Program-made: the position numbers and the translations under genes | Notes under the pieces: model-generated | What the model was told of the DNA's origin: nothing | Databases searched by the model: none | What the model saw: only the letters and a program-made list of their open reading frames with translations | In this document: positions 15,470 through 24,190 of the stretch, in pieces | Layout: every line of letters begins with the position of its first letter | How positions within the stretch are numbered: the stretch's first letter is position 1 | NCBI RefSeq assembly: GCF_036867135.1 | Contig: NZ_JBAJIJ010000001.1 | Span: forward strand, 2,108,001-2,172,000 | Direction of reading: 5' to 3' | DNA: 64,000 bases | DNA from: Aeromicrobium sp. Sec7.5 | GTDB taxonomy: Bacteria > Actinomycetota > Actinomycetes > Propionibacteriales > Nocardioidaceae

Positions 15470-18400
15470 GTGGCCGAGTCCTCCACCACTGACAACTCCA
15501 ACTCCCCCCAGCCTGACTTCGGGCCCAATCAGTGGCTCGTGGAGGAGATGTTCGAGCGCTACCAGGCCGACCCGAAGTCCGTCGACGGCGAGTGGGCCGA
15601 CTTCTTCGCGAAGGGCGGCACGCCCGACGGCGGATCCGCCGCGACCGCCACGAACGGCGCCACCCCGGCCAAGACCCCCGCGAAGGCCGCTGCGGCCACC
15701 GCGAGCGCGAACCAGTCCACGGCCGCCACCGCGCCGAAGGCCGAGCCCACGGTCGTCACGCCCACCAGCACCACGCCGGCCGTCTCCAACGGCACGGTGC
15801 CCGACGGATCCAGCAAGTCCCCCGTCGCCAAGGCCTCGCCCACCGTGGTGAAGTCCACCACCGCCGCCACCGGTGTCGCGCCCGCCACCACGCCGCCCAC
15901 CGACCCCGGCGAGGTCGAGAAGGTCGTGCTGCGGGGCGCCGCCGCCCGTACCGCCCAGAACATGGACGCCAGCCTCGCGGTGCCCACCGCGACCTCGGTC
16001 CGCTCCGTGCCGGTCAAGCTGCTCTTCGACAACCGCACGGTCATGAACAACCACCTCGCCCGCGCCCGCGGCGGCAAGGTCTCGTTCACGCACATCATCG
16101 GCTACGCCGTGGTCCGCGCCGTCGCCTCGCTGCCGGAGATGAACACCGGCTACGAGACCAACGACAAGGGCAAGCCGGTCCAGCTCAAGCCCGAGCACGT
16201 CAACTTCGGCCTCGCGATCGACCTCCAGAAGCCCGACGGCAGCCGCCAGCTGCTCGTGCCGAGCATCAAGGCCGCCGAGACGATGAGCTTCGCGCAGTTC
16301 TGGCAGGCCTACGAGGTCATGGTCAAGAAGGCCCGCGACGGCAAGCTCGAGGTCTCCGACTTCCAGGGCACCACGGTCTCGCTCACCAACCCCGGTGGCA
16401 TTGGCACCAACCACTCCGTACCGCGTCTGATGGCCGGCCAGGGCGTCATCGTCGGTGTCGGCTCGATGGAGTACCCGCCGGAGTTCCAGGGCGCGTCCGA
16501 GCACACGCTCGCGCAGATGGCGATCAGCAAGATGATGACGCTGACCTCCACCTACGACCACCGCGTGATCCAGGGCGCCCAGTCGGGTGAGTTCCTCAAG
16601 CGCGTCCACCAGCTGCTGATCGGCGGCGAGGGCTTCTACGACGAGATCTTCCGCGCGCTGCGCATCCCCTACGAGCCCATCCGCTGGGCCCAGGACATCG
16701 CCGTCAGCCACGACGACGACATCGACCGCCAGGCCCGCGTGCTCGAGCTCATCCACGCGTTCCGCGTCCGTGGTCACCTCATGGCCGACACGAACCCGCT
16801 GGAGTACAAGCAGCGCAGCCACCCCGACCTCGACACCGCGTCGCACGGCCTGACGCTGTGGGACCTCGACCGCGAGTTCCCCACCGGTCCGTCGTTCGGC
16901 GGCGAGCGCCGCTACATGAAGCTGCGCGAGATCCTCGGCATCCTGCGCGACTCGTACTCGCGGACGATCGGCACCGAGTACATGTACATCGAGGACCCGG
17001 CGGAGCGTCGCTGGTTCCAGGAGCGCCTCGAGCGCGGCTACACCAAGCCGCCGCGCGAGGAGCAGCTCCGCATCCTGGCCAAGCTCAACGAGGCCGAGGC
17101 CTTCGAGACGTTCCTGCAGACCAAGTTCGTCGGTCAGAAGCGCTTCAGCCTCGAGGGCGGCGAGACCACGATCCCGCTGCTCGACGAGATCTGTGAGGAG
17201 GCCGCCGGCGACGGCCTCGAGGAGGTCTGCATCGGCATGGCCCACCGCGGCCGCCTCAACGTGCTGGTCAACATCGCTGGCAAGAGCCCCGGCGCGGTCT
17301 TCCGCGAGTTCGAGGGCAACATCGACCCACGCACCGTGCAGGGCTCCGGCGACGTCAAGTACCACCTGGGCGTCGAGGGCGAGTTCACCTCTGAGCACGG
17401 CGACACGATCAAGGTCTCGGTCGCGGCCAACCCGTCGCACCTCGAGGTCGTCGACCCGGTGCTCGAGGGCATCACCCGCGCCAAGCAGGACGTCCTGAAC
17501 CGCGGCGAGGAGTTCCCGGTGCTGCCGGTCCTCGTGCACGGCGATGCCGCGTTCGCCGGTCAGGGGGTCGTGGCCGAGACGCTCAACCTCTCGCAGCTGC
17601 GTGGCTACCGCACCGGTGGCACGATCCACGTCATCGTGAACAACCAGGTCGGGTTCACCACGAGCCCGTCCTCGTCGCGCTCCTCCACGTACTGCACCGA
17701 CGTCGCCCGCATGATCCAGGCGCCGGTCTTCCACGTCAACGGCGACGATCCCGAGGCCTGCATCCGCATCGCGGCGCTCGCCTACGAGTACCGCAAGACG
17801 TTCCACAAGGACGTCATCATCGACCTCATCTGCTACCGCCGTCGCGGCCACAACGAGGGCGACGACCCGTCGTTCACCCAGCCGCTGATGTACGACACGA
17901 TCGAGAAGAAGAAGTCGGTGCGCAAGCTGTACACCGAGGCCCTCGTCGGTCGTGGCGACATCACCATGGGCGAGGCCGAGGCGGCACTGGCCGACTACCA
18001 GGCCCGACTCGAGCGCAACTTCAAGGACGTCAAGGACGCCGAGCACTCCGACCTCGACTACACGCGCACGCCGGACTACCCGGAGAAGCCCGAGCTGCCC
18101 GGCGCGCTGCAGACAGCGATCACGCCCGAGGTGCTCAAGGCGATCGCGGACTCGTACACCAACGTCCCGGAGGGCTTCACGGTCCACCCGAAGGTCCTCC
18201 CGCAGCTGCAGCGTCGCGCCGCGTCGATCACGGCCGGCCCGATCGACTGGGGCACGGGCGAGATCCTCGCGATGGGCTCGCTGCTGCTCGACGGCCGTCC
18301 GGTCCGCATGGCTGGTCAGGACTCGCGTCGAGGCACCTTCTCGTCGCGCTTCGCCACGATCATCGATCGCCAGAACGCCGACGAGTGGACCCCGCTGTCC

Positions 18401-19261
18401 AACATCGCCGAGGACCAGGCGCCGTTCTTCATCTACGACTCCCTGCTGAGCGAGTACGCCGCGCTGGGCTTCGAGTACGGCTACTCGGTCGCTCGACCCG
18501 AGGCACTCACGATCTGGGAGGCCCAGTTCGGCGACTTCATCAACGGCGCCCAGTCCGTCATCGACGAGTACCTGTCGTCGGGCGAGACGAAGTGGGGCCA
18601 GAAGTCCGGCGTCGTGCTGCTCCTGCCGCACGGCTACGAGGGCCAGGGCCCCGACCACTCGTCGGCCCGCATCGAGCGCTTCCTGGCGCTCGCGGCGAAT
18701 GACGAGATCACGATCGCCCAGCCGTCGTCGCCCGCGTCGTACTTCCACCTGCTGCGCAAGCACACGCTGGAGGCCGAGCACCGTCCGCTGGTCGTGCTCT
18801 CGCCGAAGTCGATGCTCCGCAGCAAGGCCGCGGCGTCGCAGCCCGACGAGTTCACGAGCGGCACGTTCCGCCCGGTGATCGGCGACGACAAGATCGATCC
18901 CGAGCAGGTCGAGCGCGTGCTGCTCGTCACCGGCAAGCTGACGTGGGAGCTCCTGGCCGAGCGCGAGAAGCGCGAGGACACCCGCACCGCGATCGTGCGG
19001 GTCGAGCAGCTCTACCCGCGTCCCGCCGCCGAGCTGGCCGCCGAGCTCAGTCGCTTCCCGAAGCTCAACGAGGTTCGCTGGGTCCAGGACGAGCCCGAGA
19101 ACCAGGGCGCCTGGCCGCACGTCAAGCACCACTTCACGGGCGCCTTCGACGGCGCACCGCTGAAGGGCGTCACGCGGCCCGAGTCCTCCACGACGGCCGT
19201 GGGCTCGCACCCGCGCCACGTCGCCGAGGCGCGCGAGCTGCTGGACCGCGCGTTCGCCTGA
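15470..19261 (+). CDS. kgd: Multifunctional 2-oxoglutarate decarboxylase / dehydrogenase E1-E2 (Kgd)
   Basis: The actinobacterial fusion enzyme of the TCA cycle, 1263 aa from GTG 15470. An N-terminal helix (NQWLVEEMFERYQADPKSVDGEWADFF) leads to an Ala/Thr/Pro linker, then an E2-type acyltransferase domain ending in the DHRVIQGAQSGEFL motif, then the ThDP-dependent E1 domain (CIGMAHRGRLNVLVNI, HGDAAFAGQGVVAE, NNQVGFTT). No lipoyl domain is present, as is normal for Kgd. GAAGAGG precedes the start. Residues upstream of the GTG look non-coding. The partner DUF6104 gene follows directly. Confidence 0.96.
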   Translation: MAESSTTDNSNSPQPDFGPNQWLVEEMFERYQADPKSVDGEWADFFAKGGTPDGGSAATATNGATPAKTPAKAAAATASANQSTAATAPKAEPTVVTPTSTTPAVSNGTVPDGSSKSPVAKASPTVVKSTTAATGVAPATTPPTDPGEVEKVVLRGAAARTAQNMDASLAVPTATSVRSVPVKLLFDNRTVMNNHLARARGGKVSFTHIIGYAVVRAVASLPEMNTGYETNDKGKPVQLKPEHVNFGLAIDLQKPDGSRQLLVPSIKAAETMSFAQFWQAYEVMVKKARDGKLEVSDFQGTTVSLTNPGGIGTNHSVPRLMAGQGVIVGVGSMEYPPEFQGASEHTLAQMAISKMMTLTSTYDHRVIQGAQSGEFLKRVHQLLIGGEGFYDEIFRALRIPYEPIRWAQDIAVSHDDDIDRQARVLELIHAFRVRGHLMADTNPLEYKQRSHPDLDTASHGLTLWDLDREFPTGPSFGGERRYMKLREILGILRDSYSRTIGTEYMYIEDPAERRWFQERLERGYTKPPREEQLRILAKLNEAEAFETFLQTKFVGQKRFSLEGGETTIPLLDEICEEAAGDGLEEVCIGMAHRGRLNVLVNIAGKSPGAVFREFEGNIDPRTVQGSGDVKYHLGVEGEFTSEHGDTIKVSVAANPSHLEVVDPVLEGITRAKQDVLNRGEEFPVLPVLVHGDAAFAGQGVVAETLNLSQLRGYRTGGTIHVIVNNQVGFTTSPSSSRSSTYCTDVARMIQAPVFHVNGDDPEACIRIAALAYEYRKTFHKDVIIDLICYRRRGHNEGDDPSFTQPLMYDTIEKKKSVRKLYTEALVGRGDITMGEAEAALADYQARLERNFKDVKDAEHSDLDYTRTPDYPEKPELPGALQTAITPEVLKAIADSYTNVPEGFTVHPKVLPQLQRRAASITAGPIDWGTGEILAMGSLLLDGRPVRMAGQDSRRGTFSSRFATIIDRQNADEWTPLSNIAEDQAPFFIYDSLLSEYAALGFEYGYSVARPEALTIWEAQFGDFINGAQSVIDEYLSSGETKWGQKSGVVLLLPHGYEGQGPDHSSARIERFLALAANDEITIAQPSSPASYFHLLRKHTLEAEHRPLVVLSPKSMLRSKAAASQPDEFTSGTFRPVIGDDKIDPEQVERVLLVTGKLTWELLAEREKREDTRTAIVRVEQLYPRPAAELAAELSRFPKLNEVRWVQDEPENQGAWPHVKHHFTGAFDGAPLKGVTRPESSTTAVGSHPRHVAEARELLDRAFA

Positions 19262-19276
19262 GCCGACGGAGCACGC

Positions 19277-19459
19277 ATGTACTTCACCGATCGTGGGATC
19301 GAGGAGCTGCAGTCGCGCCGGGGTGACGAGACCGTCACCCTGGCGTGGCTCGCCGACCGGCTGGGCGAGTTCGTCGACACCAATCCCGAGTTCGAGGTCC
19401 AGATCGAGCGCTTCGCCACCTGGCTAGCGCGCCTGGACGATGACGATGACGAGGTCTGA
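19277..19459 (+). CDS. DUF6104 small protein downstream of kgd
   Basis: A 60-residue acidic protein (YFTDRGIEELQSRRGDETVT, then LAWLADRLGEFVD and an Asp-rich end). It lies 15 nt after kgd on the same strand and matches the DUF6104 family, which is repeatedly found at this place in actinobacteria. The function is unknown. Co-expression with Kgd is likely from spacing alone. Confidence 0.85.
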   Translation: MYFTDRGIEELQSRRGDETVTLAWLADRLGEFVDTNPEFEVQIERFATWLARLDDDDDEV

Positions 19460-19532
19460 CCGAGCTCGGCGAGGGAACGGCCGAGTCAGGTCGAGTGATC
19501 CACAGCCGAAGGCCGTCTGACTGTCGAGGCCC

Positions 19533-19635
19533 GGTCGGCTGAGGCACCCGTCAGCCGACCGAGGTTTCGAGGCTCGCGCGCCAGAGCGCACTCGCACCTC
19601 AACCACCGGTGGCGGGGCAGACCTCAACCACCGGT
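19533..19635. repeat. Terminator hairpin plus dispersed repeat, copy 3
   Basis: GGTCGGCTGA at 19533-19542 pairs perfectly with 19551-19560. It is followed by the repeat core ACCGAGGTTTCGAGGCTCGC to ACCTCAACCACCGG, and the last 14 nt occur twice. It lies between two convergent genes and probably ends both transcripts. Confidence 0.75.
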
Positions 19636-19642
19636 GATCGGC

Positions 19643-20296
19643 TCAGCCGACGCGTCGCGCCAGCAGCGTCGCGTCCTCGATCTCGACGCTCTTCCCGTCG
19701 CGCTCCACGACCCGCGGCCGCTCCTCGACGACGAGCACCTCGACGTCCTCCGGCAGCGCGGGGAGCAGGTCGGCCGCGTGCCACATGGCGTCGTGCTGCC
19801 TGCGGGAGAGCTGCTCGAACACCTCCGACGGCGCGTGACCCACGACGAGAAGGTGGCCGCCGGGCGCCACCGCTCCCGCCAGCCGGCGGACGACATCGAC
19901 CATCGCGGCTCCGGGATGCAGGAAGTGGGTCGTCACCAAGTCGAACGAGCGCCCCTCGGCCTCGAACGCACGCGCATCGACCTGCCACCAGTCGGTGCGG
20001 TCGGCCACGCCGGCCGCGGCCGCGTGCTCGGCGGCGCGGGCCAGGCCCTCGGACGAGAAGTCGGCGCCGGTGACGGTCCATCCCTGCTGGGCGAGCCAGA
20101 TGACGTCGCCACCCTCGCCGCATCCGAGGTCGAGTGCGGTGCCCGGCTTCAGGGTCGAGATCTCGGTGACGAGCTGCGGATTCGGCTTGCCGCTCCAGAT
20201 CTTGTCGCCGGTGGAGTACCGCTCGTCCCAGCCCGGGACCTCGAAGTAGTCGGCGGCGTCGCGGTCGTGGGCGTTGTCGTGCTGATGCTCGGTCAT
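19643..20296 (-). CDS. Class I SAM-dependent methyltransferase
   Basis: A 217-residue Rossmann-type methyltransferase. Motif I is ALDLGCGEGGDVIWLA at about 54-69, followed by VTGADFSSEGLARA and DLVTTHFLHPG. The opening YFEVPGWDERYSTGDKIWSGKPN resembles the Methyltransf_25/TehB-like group near XRE-cupin regulators. The substrate is unknown. It is divergent from the XRE-cupin gene with 66 nt between them, which contains paired GGCAA/TTGCC sites, so the regulator probably controls it. Confidence 0.88.
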   Translation of the reverse strand: MTEHQHDNAHDRDAADYFEVPGWDERYSTGDKIWSGKPNPQLVTEISTLKPGTALDLGCGEGGDVIWLAQQGWTVTGADFSSEGLARAAEHAAAAGVADRTDWWQVDARAFEAEGRSFDLVTTHFLHPGAAMVDVVRRLAGAVAPGGHLLVVGHAPSEVFEQLSRRQHDAMWHAADLLPALPEDVEVLVVEERPRVVERDGKSVEIEDATLLARRVG

Positions 20297-20326
20297 GGGT
20301 CCAGCCTTCCGGCCGGGCCCGGTCGT

Positions 20327-20352
20327 GGCAACTTCCTTTGCCGTTGTGGCAA
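20327..20352. promoter_or_regulatory. Operator candidates for XRE-cupin regulator
   Basis: Three half-sites in alternation: GGCAA 20327-20331, TTGCC 20338-20342, GGCAA 20348-20352. They form two overlapping inverted repeats (spacers 6 and 5 nt) immediately upstream of the regulator. Symmetry and position suggest control of both divergent genes. This is inference. Confidence 0.6.
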
Positions 20353-20362
20353 GATCGCGGCC

Positions 20363-20938
20363 ATGGACGACCAGATCGAGCAGGTGCTGGACGGCGTCGG
20401 CCCTCGCCTGCGTGCCCTGCGGGTCGCGCGCGGGGCGACACTCGCCGATCTCGCCACCGACACGGGCATCTCGGTCAGCACGCTGTCACGGTTGGAGTCC
20501 GGGCAGCGCCGTCCGAGCCTCGAGCTCCTGCTGCCCCTGTCGCGCGTGCACCAGGTGCCGCTCGACGAGCTGGTCGACGCCCCGGAGACCGGCGACCCCC
20601 GCGTCCGGGCCAAGCCGGTCGTGCGTCACGGTCGCACGTTCATCCCGCTGACCCGCCGCCCCGGCGGGTTGCAGGCGTTCAAGATCATCATCCCGCCGCA
20701 TGACCCGCCCGAGCCCTACGCACCGAGGGTGCACGAGGGCTACGAGTGGATCTACGTCCTGTCCGGGCGACTGCACCTCGAGCTCGCCGGCCAGGTCACG
20801 GACGTCGGTCCGGGTGAGGTCGTCGAGTTCGACACCCGAACGCCGCACGTCGTGGCGAACCGGGGCGACATCCCGGCCGAGATCCTCGGCCTGTTCGGCC
20901 CGCAGGGCGAGCGGATGCACGTCCGTTCAGGGCAGTAG
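20363..20938 (+). CDS. XRE-family regulator with cupin domain
   Basis: A 191-residue two-domain regulator. The N-terminal HTH_3 domain spans about 10-65 (GPRLRALRVARGATLADLA, then STLSRLESGQRRPSLELL). The C-terminal cupin spans about 95-185 (HEGYEWIYVLSGRLHLEL and FDTRTPHVVANRG), which would bind a small ligand. Such proteins usually repress a neighbouring gene. The divergent methyltransferase and the paired operator sites fit this. The ATG at 20363 is the first in-frame start after the sites. Confidence 0.88.
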   Translation: MDDQIEQVLDGVGPRLRALRVARGATLADLATDTGISVSTLSRLESGQRRPSLELLLPLSRVHQVPLDELVDAPETGDPRVRAKPVVRHGRTFIPLTRRPGGLQAFKIIIPPHDPPEPYAPRVHEGYEWIYVLSGRLHLELAGQVTDVGPGEVVEFDTRTPHVVANRGDIPAEILGLFGPQGERMHVRSGQ

Positions 20939-20946
20939 ACCCGCGG

Positions 20947-21912
20947 TCAGCGCGTCAGGACGATCTTGCCGAACAGCGAGCCGTCGATGACCTTGGCCAG
21001 GCCGTCGGCCGCCTGCTCCATCGGGATGACCGAGTCGATCAGCGGACGCAGGCCCGTGACGTCGAGGAACTGCGCGAGCCGGTGCAGCTCGTCGCGGGTG
21101 CCCATCGTGGAGCCGTGCACGCGCATCTGCTGGAAGAAGATCCGCGTCAGCTCCGCCGGCGGGGCATCGCCCGAGGTGGCTCCGGAGATCACGATCGTGC
21201 CGCCGGGACGCATCGCGCGCACCGAGTGCGACCACGTGGCGGCGCCGACCGTCTCCATCACCGCGTCGACCTTCGACGGGAGACGGGCCCCCGACTCGAA
21301 GACCTCGTGCGCGCCGAGCTCGAGCGCCTTGGTGCGCTTGTCCTCGTCACGGCTCGTGGCGTAGACGCGGAATCCTGCCGCGGCCGCGAGCGAGATGAGC
21401 GCCGTCGCGACACCGCCACCGGCACCCTGCACGAGGACCGTGTCGCCCTGCTTCAGGTCCGACTGGGTGAAGAGCATGCGGTACGCCGTGAGCCACGCCG
21501 TCGGCAGGCACGCGGCCTCCTCGAACGACAGGCCGGCCGGCTTGGCGATCACGTTGCGACGCGGCACCGCGACCTTGTCGGCGAAGGTGCCGGCGTGCCG
21601 CTCCGACAGCAGCGACCGCTTCGGGTCCAGCGTCTCGTCACCGCGCCACGAGGGGTCGCTGATGACCGAGTGCACGAGCACCTCGTTGCCGTCCTCGTCG
21701 TACCCGGCGGCGTCGCAACCGAGGATCATCGGCAGCGACTCTGACTTCAATCCCACCCCGCGCAGGCTCCACACGTCGTGGTGGTTGATTGAGGCGGCCT
21801 TGACCGTGACCGTGGTCCAGCCGTCCGGCACCTCCGGATCGGGGCGCTCGCCGACGACGAGTCCGGCCAACGGGTCGTCGGGATTGATGGATCCGGCGTA
21901 GACGGCGAACAT
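20947..21912 (-). CDS. Zinc-binding-type alcohol dehydrogenase / quinone reductase (MDR family)
   Basis: A 321-residue NAD(P)H-dependent MDR oxidoreductase. GroES-like domain: TVTVKAASINHHDVWSLRG and ILGCDAAGYDEDGNEV. Nucleotide-binding domain: VLVQGAGGGVATALISLAAA. The cysteine cluster of zinc enzymes is absent, which favours a quinone-oxidoreductase-like type. The ATG at 21912 follows GAAAGG. It is 11 nt downstream of the malic enzyme on the same strand, so the two form an operon. Confidence 0.85.
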   Translation of the reverse strand: MFAVYAGSINPDDPLAGLVVGERPDPEVPDGWTTVTVKAASINHHDVWSLRGVGLKSESLPMILGCDAAGYDEDGNEVLVHSVISDPSWRGDETLDPKRSLLSERHAGTFADKVAVPRRNVIAKPAGLSFEEAACLPTAWLTAYRMLFTQSDLKQGDTVLVQGAGGGVATALISLAAAAGFRVYATSRDEDKRTKALELGAHEVFESGARLPSKVDAVMETVGAATWSHSVRAMRPGGTIVISGATSGDAPPAELTRIFFQQMRVHGSTMGTRDELHRLAQFLDVTGLRPLIDSVIPMEQAADGLAKVIDGSLFGKIVLTR

Positions 21913-21923
21913 GCGTGAGCCTT

Positions 21924-23120
21924 TCAGTACGGGCGGCGCGCCACGCCCTCGCGGCGCGCGGTGTCGGTGACGGCGCGCGACACGGCCTGGGCCACGCGCG
22001 GGTCGAACGGCGACGGGATCACGTAGCCCTCGTGCAGGTCGTCGCCGACCAGGTCGGCGATCGCCTGGGCGGCCGCGAGCTTCATGCCCTCGGTGATGCG
22101 GGTGGCGCGCACGTCGAGCGCACCTCGGAAGATGCCCGGGAAGACGAGGACGTTGTTGATCTGGTTCGGGAAGTCCGAGCGGCCCGTGGCCACGACGCGG
22201 GCGTAGCGCTGCGCCACCTCGGGGTGCACCTCGGGCGTCGGGTTGGCCATCGCGAAGATGATCGCGTCGGGCGCCATCTGGGCGATGCCCTCCTCGGGCG
22301 TGGTGCCGCCCGAGACCCCGATGTACACGTCGGCGCCGTGCAGGGCGTCCACGATCGTGCCCGGGCGCGCGTACTCGGCGGACTGGTCGGCGATCCACTG
22401 CTTGGCGACGTTCAGGTCGCTGCGGCCCCCGTGGATCACGCCGGACCGGTCGGTGACCTGGATGCGACGCACGCCCGCGGCCTGCAGCATCTTCATGATC
22501 GCGGCGCCGGCGGCGCCGGCCCCCGAGATGACGACCTTGAGCTCGGTCATGTCGCGCTCGGTGAGTCGCACCGCGTTGATGAGTGCCGCGAGCGTGACGA
22601 CCGCCGTGCCGTGCTGGTCGTCGTGGAAGACCGGGATGTCGAGGCGCTCGATCAGGCGCTGCTCGATCTCGAAGCAGCGTGGTGCCGAGATGTCCTCGAG
22701 GTTGATGCCGCCGAAGGACGGTGCGAGCCGGGCCACGGTCTCGACGATCTCGTCGACGTCGGTCGTGGCGAGCGCGATCGGGATGGCGTCGACCCCGCCG
22801 AACTGCTTGAACAGGACGGCCTTGCCCTCCATGACCGGCATCGACGCGGCCGGACCGATGTCGCCCAGGCCCAGCACCGCGGTGCCGTCGGTCACGACGG
22901 CCACGGTGTTGGAGACCCACGTGTACTCGTGCGCGACCTCGGGATCGGCGTGGATCGCCTCGCACACGCGGGCGACACCTGGCGTGTACGACATGGAGAG
23001 GTCGTCGGAGTCACGCAGCGGGACCGTCGCGGCGATCTCCATCTTGCCGCCGCGGTGCAGCGAGAAGACGGGGTCGTCGGGGTCGAGGGGCGTCGTGATG
23101 TCGATGTCGGTGGCAACCAT
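21924..23120 (-). CDS. NAD(P)-dependent malic enzyme
   Basis: Decarboxylates malate to pyruvate with reduction of NAD(P). It is a 398-residue short bacterial form without the phosphotransacetylase domain. Seen: [28 protein letters not shown], the metal site [19 protein letters not shown] and the Rossmann motif [18 protein letters not shown] chose the ATG at 23120 ([10 protein letters not shown]). Upstream codons in frame lack family similarity. It leads the two-gene operon with the quinone reductase. Cofactor preference cannot be fixed by eye. Confidence 0.93.
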   Translation of the reverse strand: MVATDIDITTPLDPDDPVFSLHRGGKMEIAATVPLRDSDDLSMSYTPGVARVCEAIHADPEVAHEYTWVSNTVAVVTDGTAVLGLGDIGPAASMPVMEGKAVLFKQFGGVDAIPIALATTDVDEIVETVARLAPSFGGINLEDISAPRCFEIEQRLIERLDIPVFHDDQHGTAVVTLAALINAVRLTERDMTELKVVISGAGAAGAAIMKMLQAAGVRRIQVTDRSGVIHGGRSDLNVAKQWIADQSAEYARPGTIVDALHGADVYIGVSGGTTPEEGIAQMAPDAIIFAMANPTPEVHPEVAQRYARVVATGRSDFPNQINNVLVFPGIFRGALDVRATRITEGMKLAAAQAIADLVGDDLHEGYVIPSPFDPRVAQAVSRAVTDTARREGVARRPY

Positions 23121-23283
23121 GTGTGCTGTGGGGCTCGAGTCTTGGGAGAAGGGAACGACTGAGGTCGTGCGGCTCGGGACACCGGAGGGATCGAGCCTCG
23201 GCGGAGCAGGTGGCGCGGAACGCCCGGAACGGGGGCAGGTCGTGCCCGTCATCCATCGTGCCACAGGCCCCTGTCAGGGCTGG

Positions 23284-23700
23284 TCAGGACCCTTCGCTCG
23301 CCGCGCGCTCGACGATCGCTCGGTTGACCGGGGGCGCAAGCACGCAGACCAGCACGACGAGGGCGGCCAGACCGGCGCCCAGCGGCAGGTAGCGCACCGC
23401 CAGGACATCGCCGTCGACGTTGCGCAGGCTCCACGCGATCAGGAGCTGCAGCAGCTGCGTCATGACGATCGGTCCTCGCGCGCCGTGGCGACCCCGCAGC
23501 AGCAGCACAGCGGCCACGAGCTGCGTGCCGCCGTAGAGGAGGAAGAAGACGGCGACGCCCACGCCGACCGCCACACGTTCGCCGTTGATCGAGCCGAGAT
23601 CGGCGACGGCCAGCGCGATGACGGCCAGTGCCTCCACCGTGACGACGGCAGCCGCGACCGTGAGAAGGCGGCGGACGGTCGGAGGCCAGGTGTCGGACAC
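23284..23700 (-). CDS. Four-span membrane protein, unknown
   Basis: A 138-residue hydrophobic protein with helices at about 10-35 (LLTVAAAVVTVEALAVIALA), 44-68, 77-92 and 103-123 (AGLAALVVLVCVLAPPV). The topology is common among small actinobacterial integral proteins. I do not recognise a named family. It is divergent from whiB, and 226 nt separate the two starts. Confidence 0.65.
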   Translation of the reverse strand: MSDTWPPTVRRLLTVAAAVVTVEALAVIALAVADLGSINGERVAVGVGVAVFFLLYGGTQLVAAVLLLRGRHGARGPIVMTQLLQLLIAWSLRNVDGDVLAVRYLPLGAGLAALVVLVCVLAPPVNRAIVERAASEGS

Positions 23701-23926
23701 GGCGCCAGCCTACGGAATGGCAGCAGAACGAGGAGTGAGGCAGGCCTGTGTGACGGATCGAACACGATCTGAATTGCTACATCCTTGTAAACAGTCCGGT
23801 TTGTTGAAATCATCATGAACAAGCGCGTTCACGAGGGATTTTCCTTCCAACATCTGGACAAGAGCCCTCGCGCCACACTTTACTTTTCACATCGCTACCC
23901 GAAGTTCTCGGGAAGGAGCATCCGCC

Positions 23927-24178
23927 ATGGATTGGCGCCACAAGTCGGCCTGTCTCGACGAGGACCCGGAGCTCTTCTTCCCGATCGGCAACACCGGGCC
24001 CGCGATCATGCAGATCGAAGAGGCCAAGCTCGTGTGCCGTCGGTGCGACGTCAGCGACCAGTGCCTCACCTGGGCCCTCGAGTCCGGTCAGGACCACGGC
24101 GTCTGGGGCGGTCTGAGCGAGGACGAGCGTCGCGCTCTCAAGCGCCGCAACGCTCGCGCCCGCATCCGCACCGCCTGA
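23927..24178 (+). CDS. whiB1: WhiB-family iron-sulfur transcription factor, WhiB1-like
   Basis: An 83-residue Wbl protein with the four cluster-binding cysteines at 9, 37, 40 and 46, the GVWGG turn at 58-62 and a basic C-terminal tail (ERRALKRRNARARIR). Its compact length and MDWRHKSACLDEDPELFFP start fit WhiB1, which binds the primary sigma factor and senses NO. GGAAGGAG precedes the ATG. The 220-nt upstream region is AT-richer than its surroundings and has a TGTGACGGATCGAACA element that loosely resembles half a CRP site. Confidence 0.93.
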   Translation: MDWRHKSACLDEDPELFFPIGNTGPAIMQIEEAKLVCRRCDVSDQCLTWALESGQDHGVWGGLSEDERRALKRRNARARIRTA

Positions 24179-24190
24179 GCCGCGCCCCCG

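Noticed and set aside
15437-19219. A 1260-codon open frame antisense to kgd, and many other long antisense frames
   Set aside because: Very high GC content keeps the opposite strand free of stops. The composition is a mirror of kgd codons (Arg/Gly/Val/Leu-rich, no domains), while kgd itself shows all family motifs.
23750-23775. CRP site upstream of whiB
   Set aside because: TGTGACGGATCGAACA fits only one half of the consensus. It was mentioned in the whiB entry but not listed as a site.
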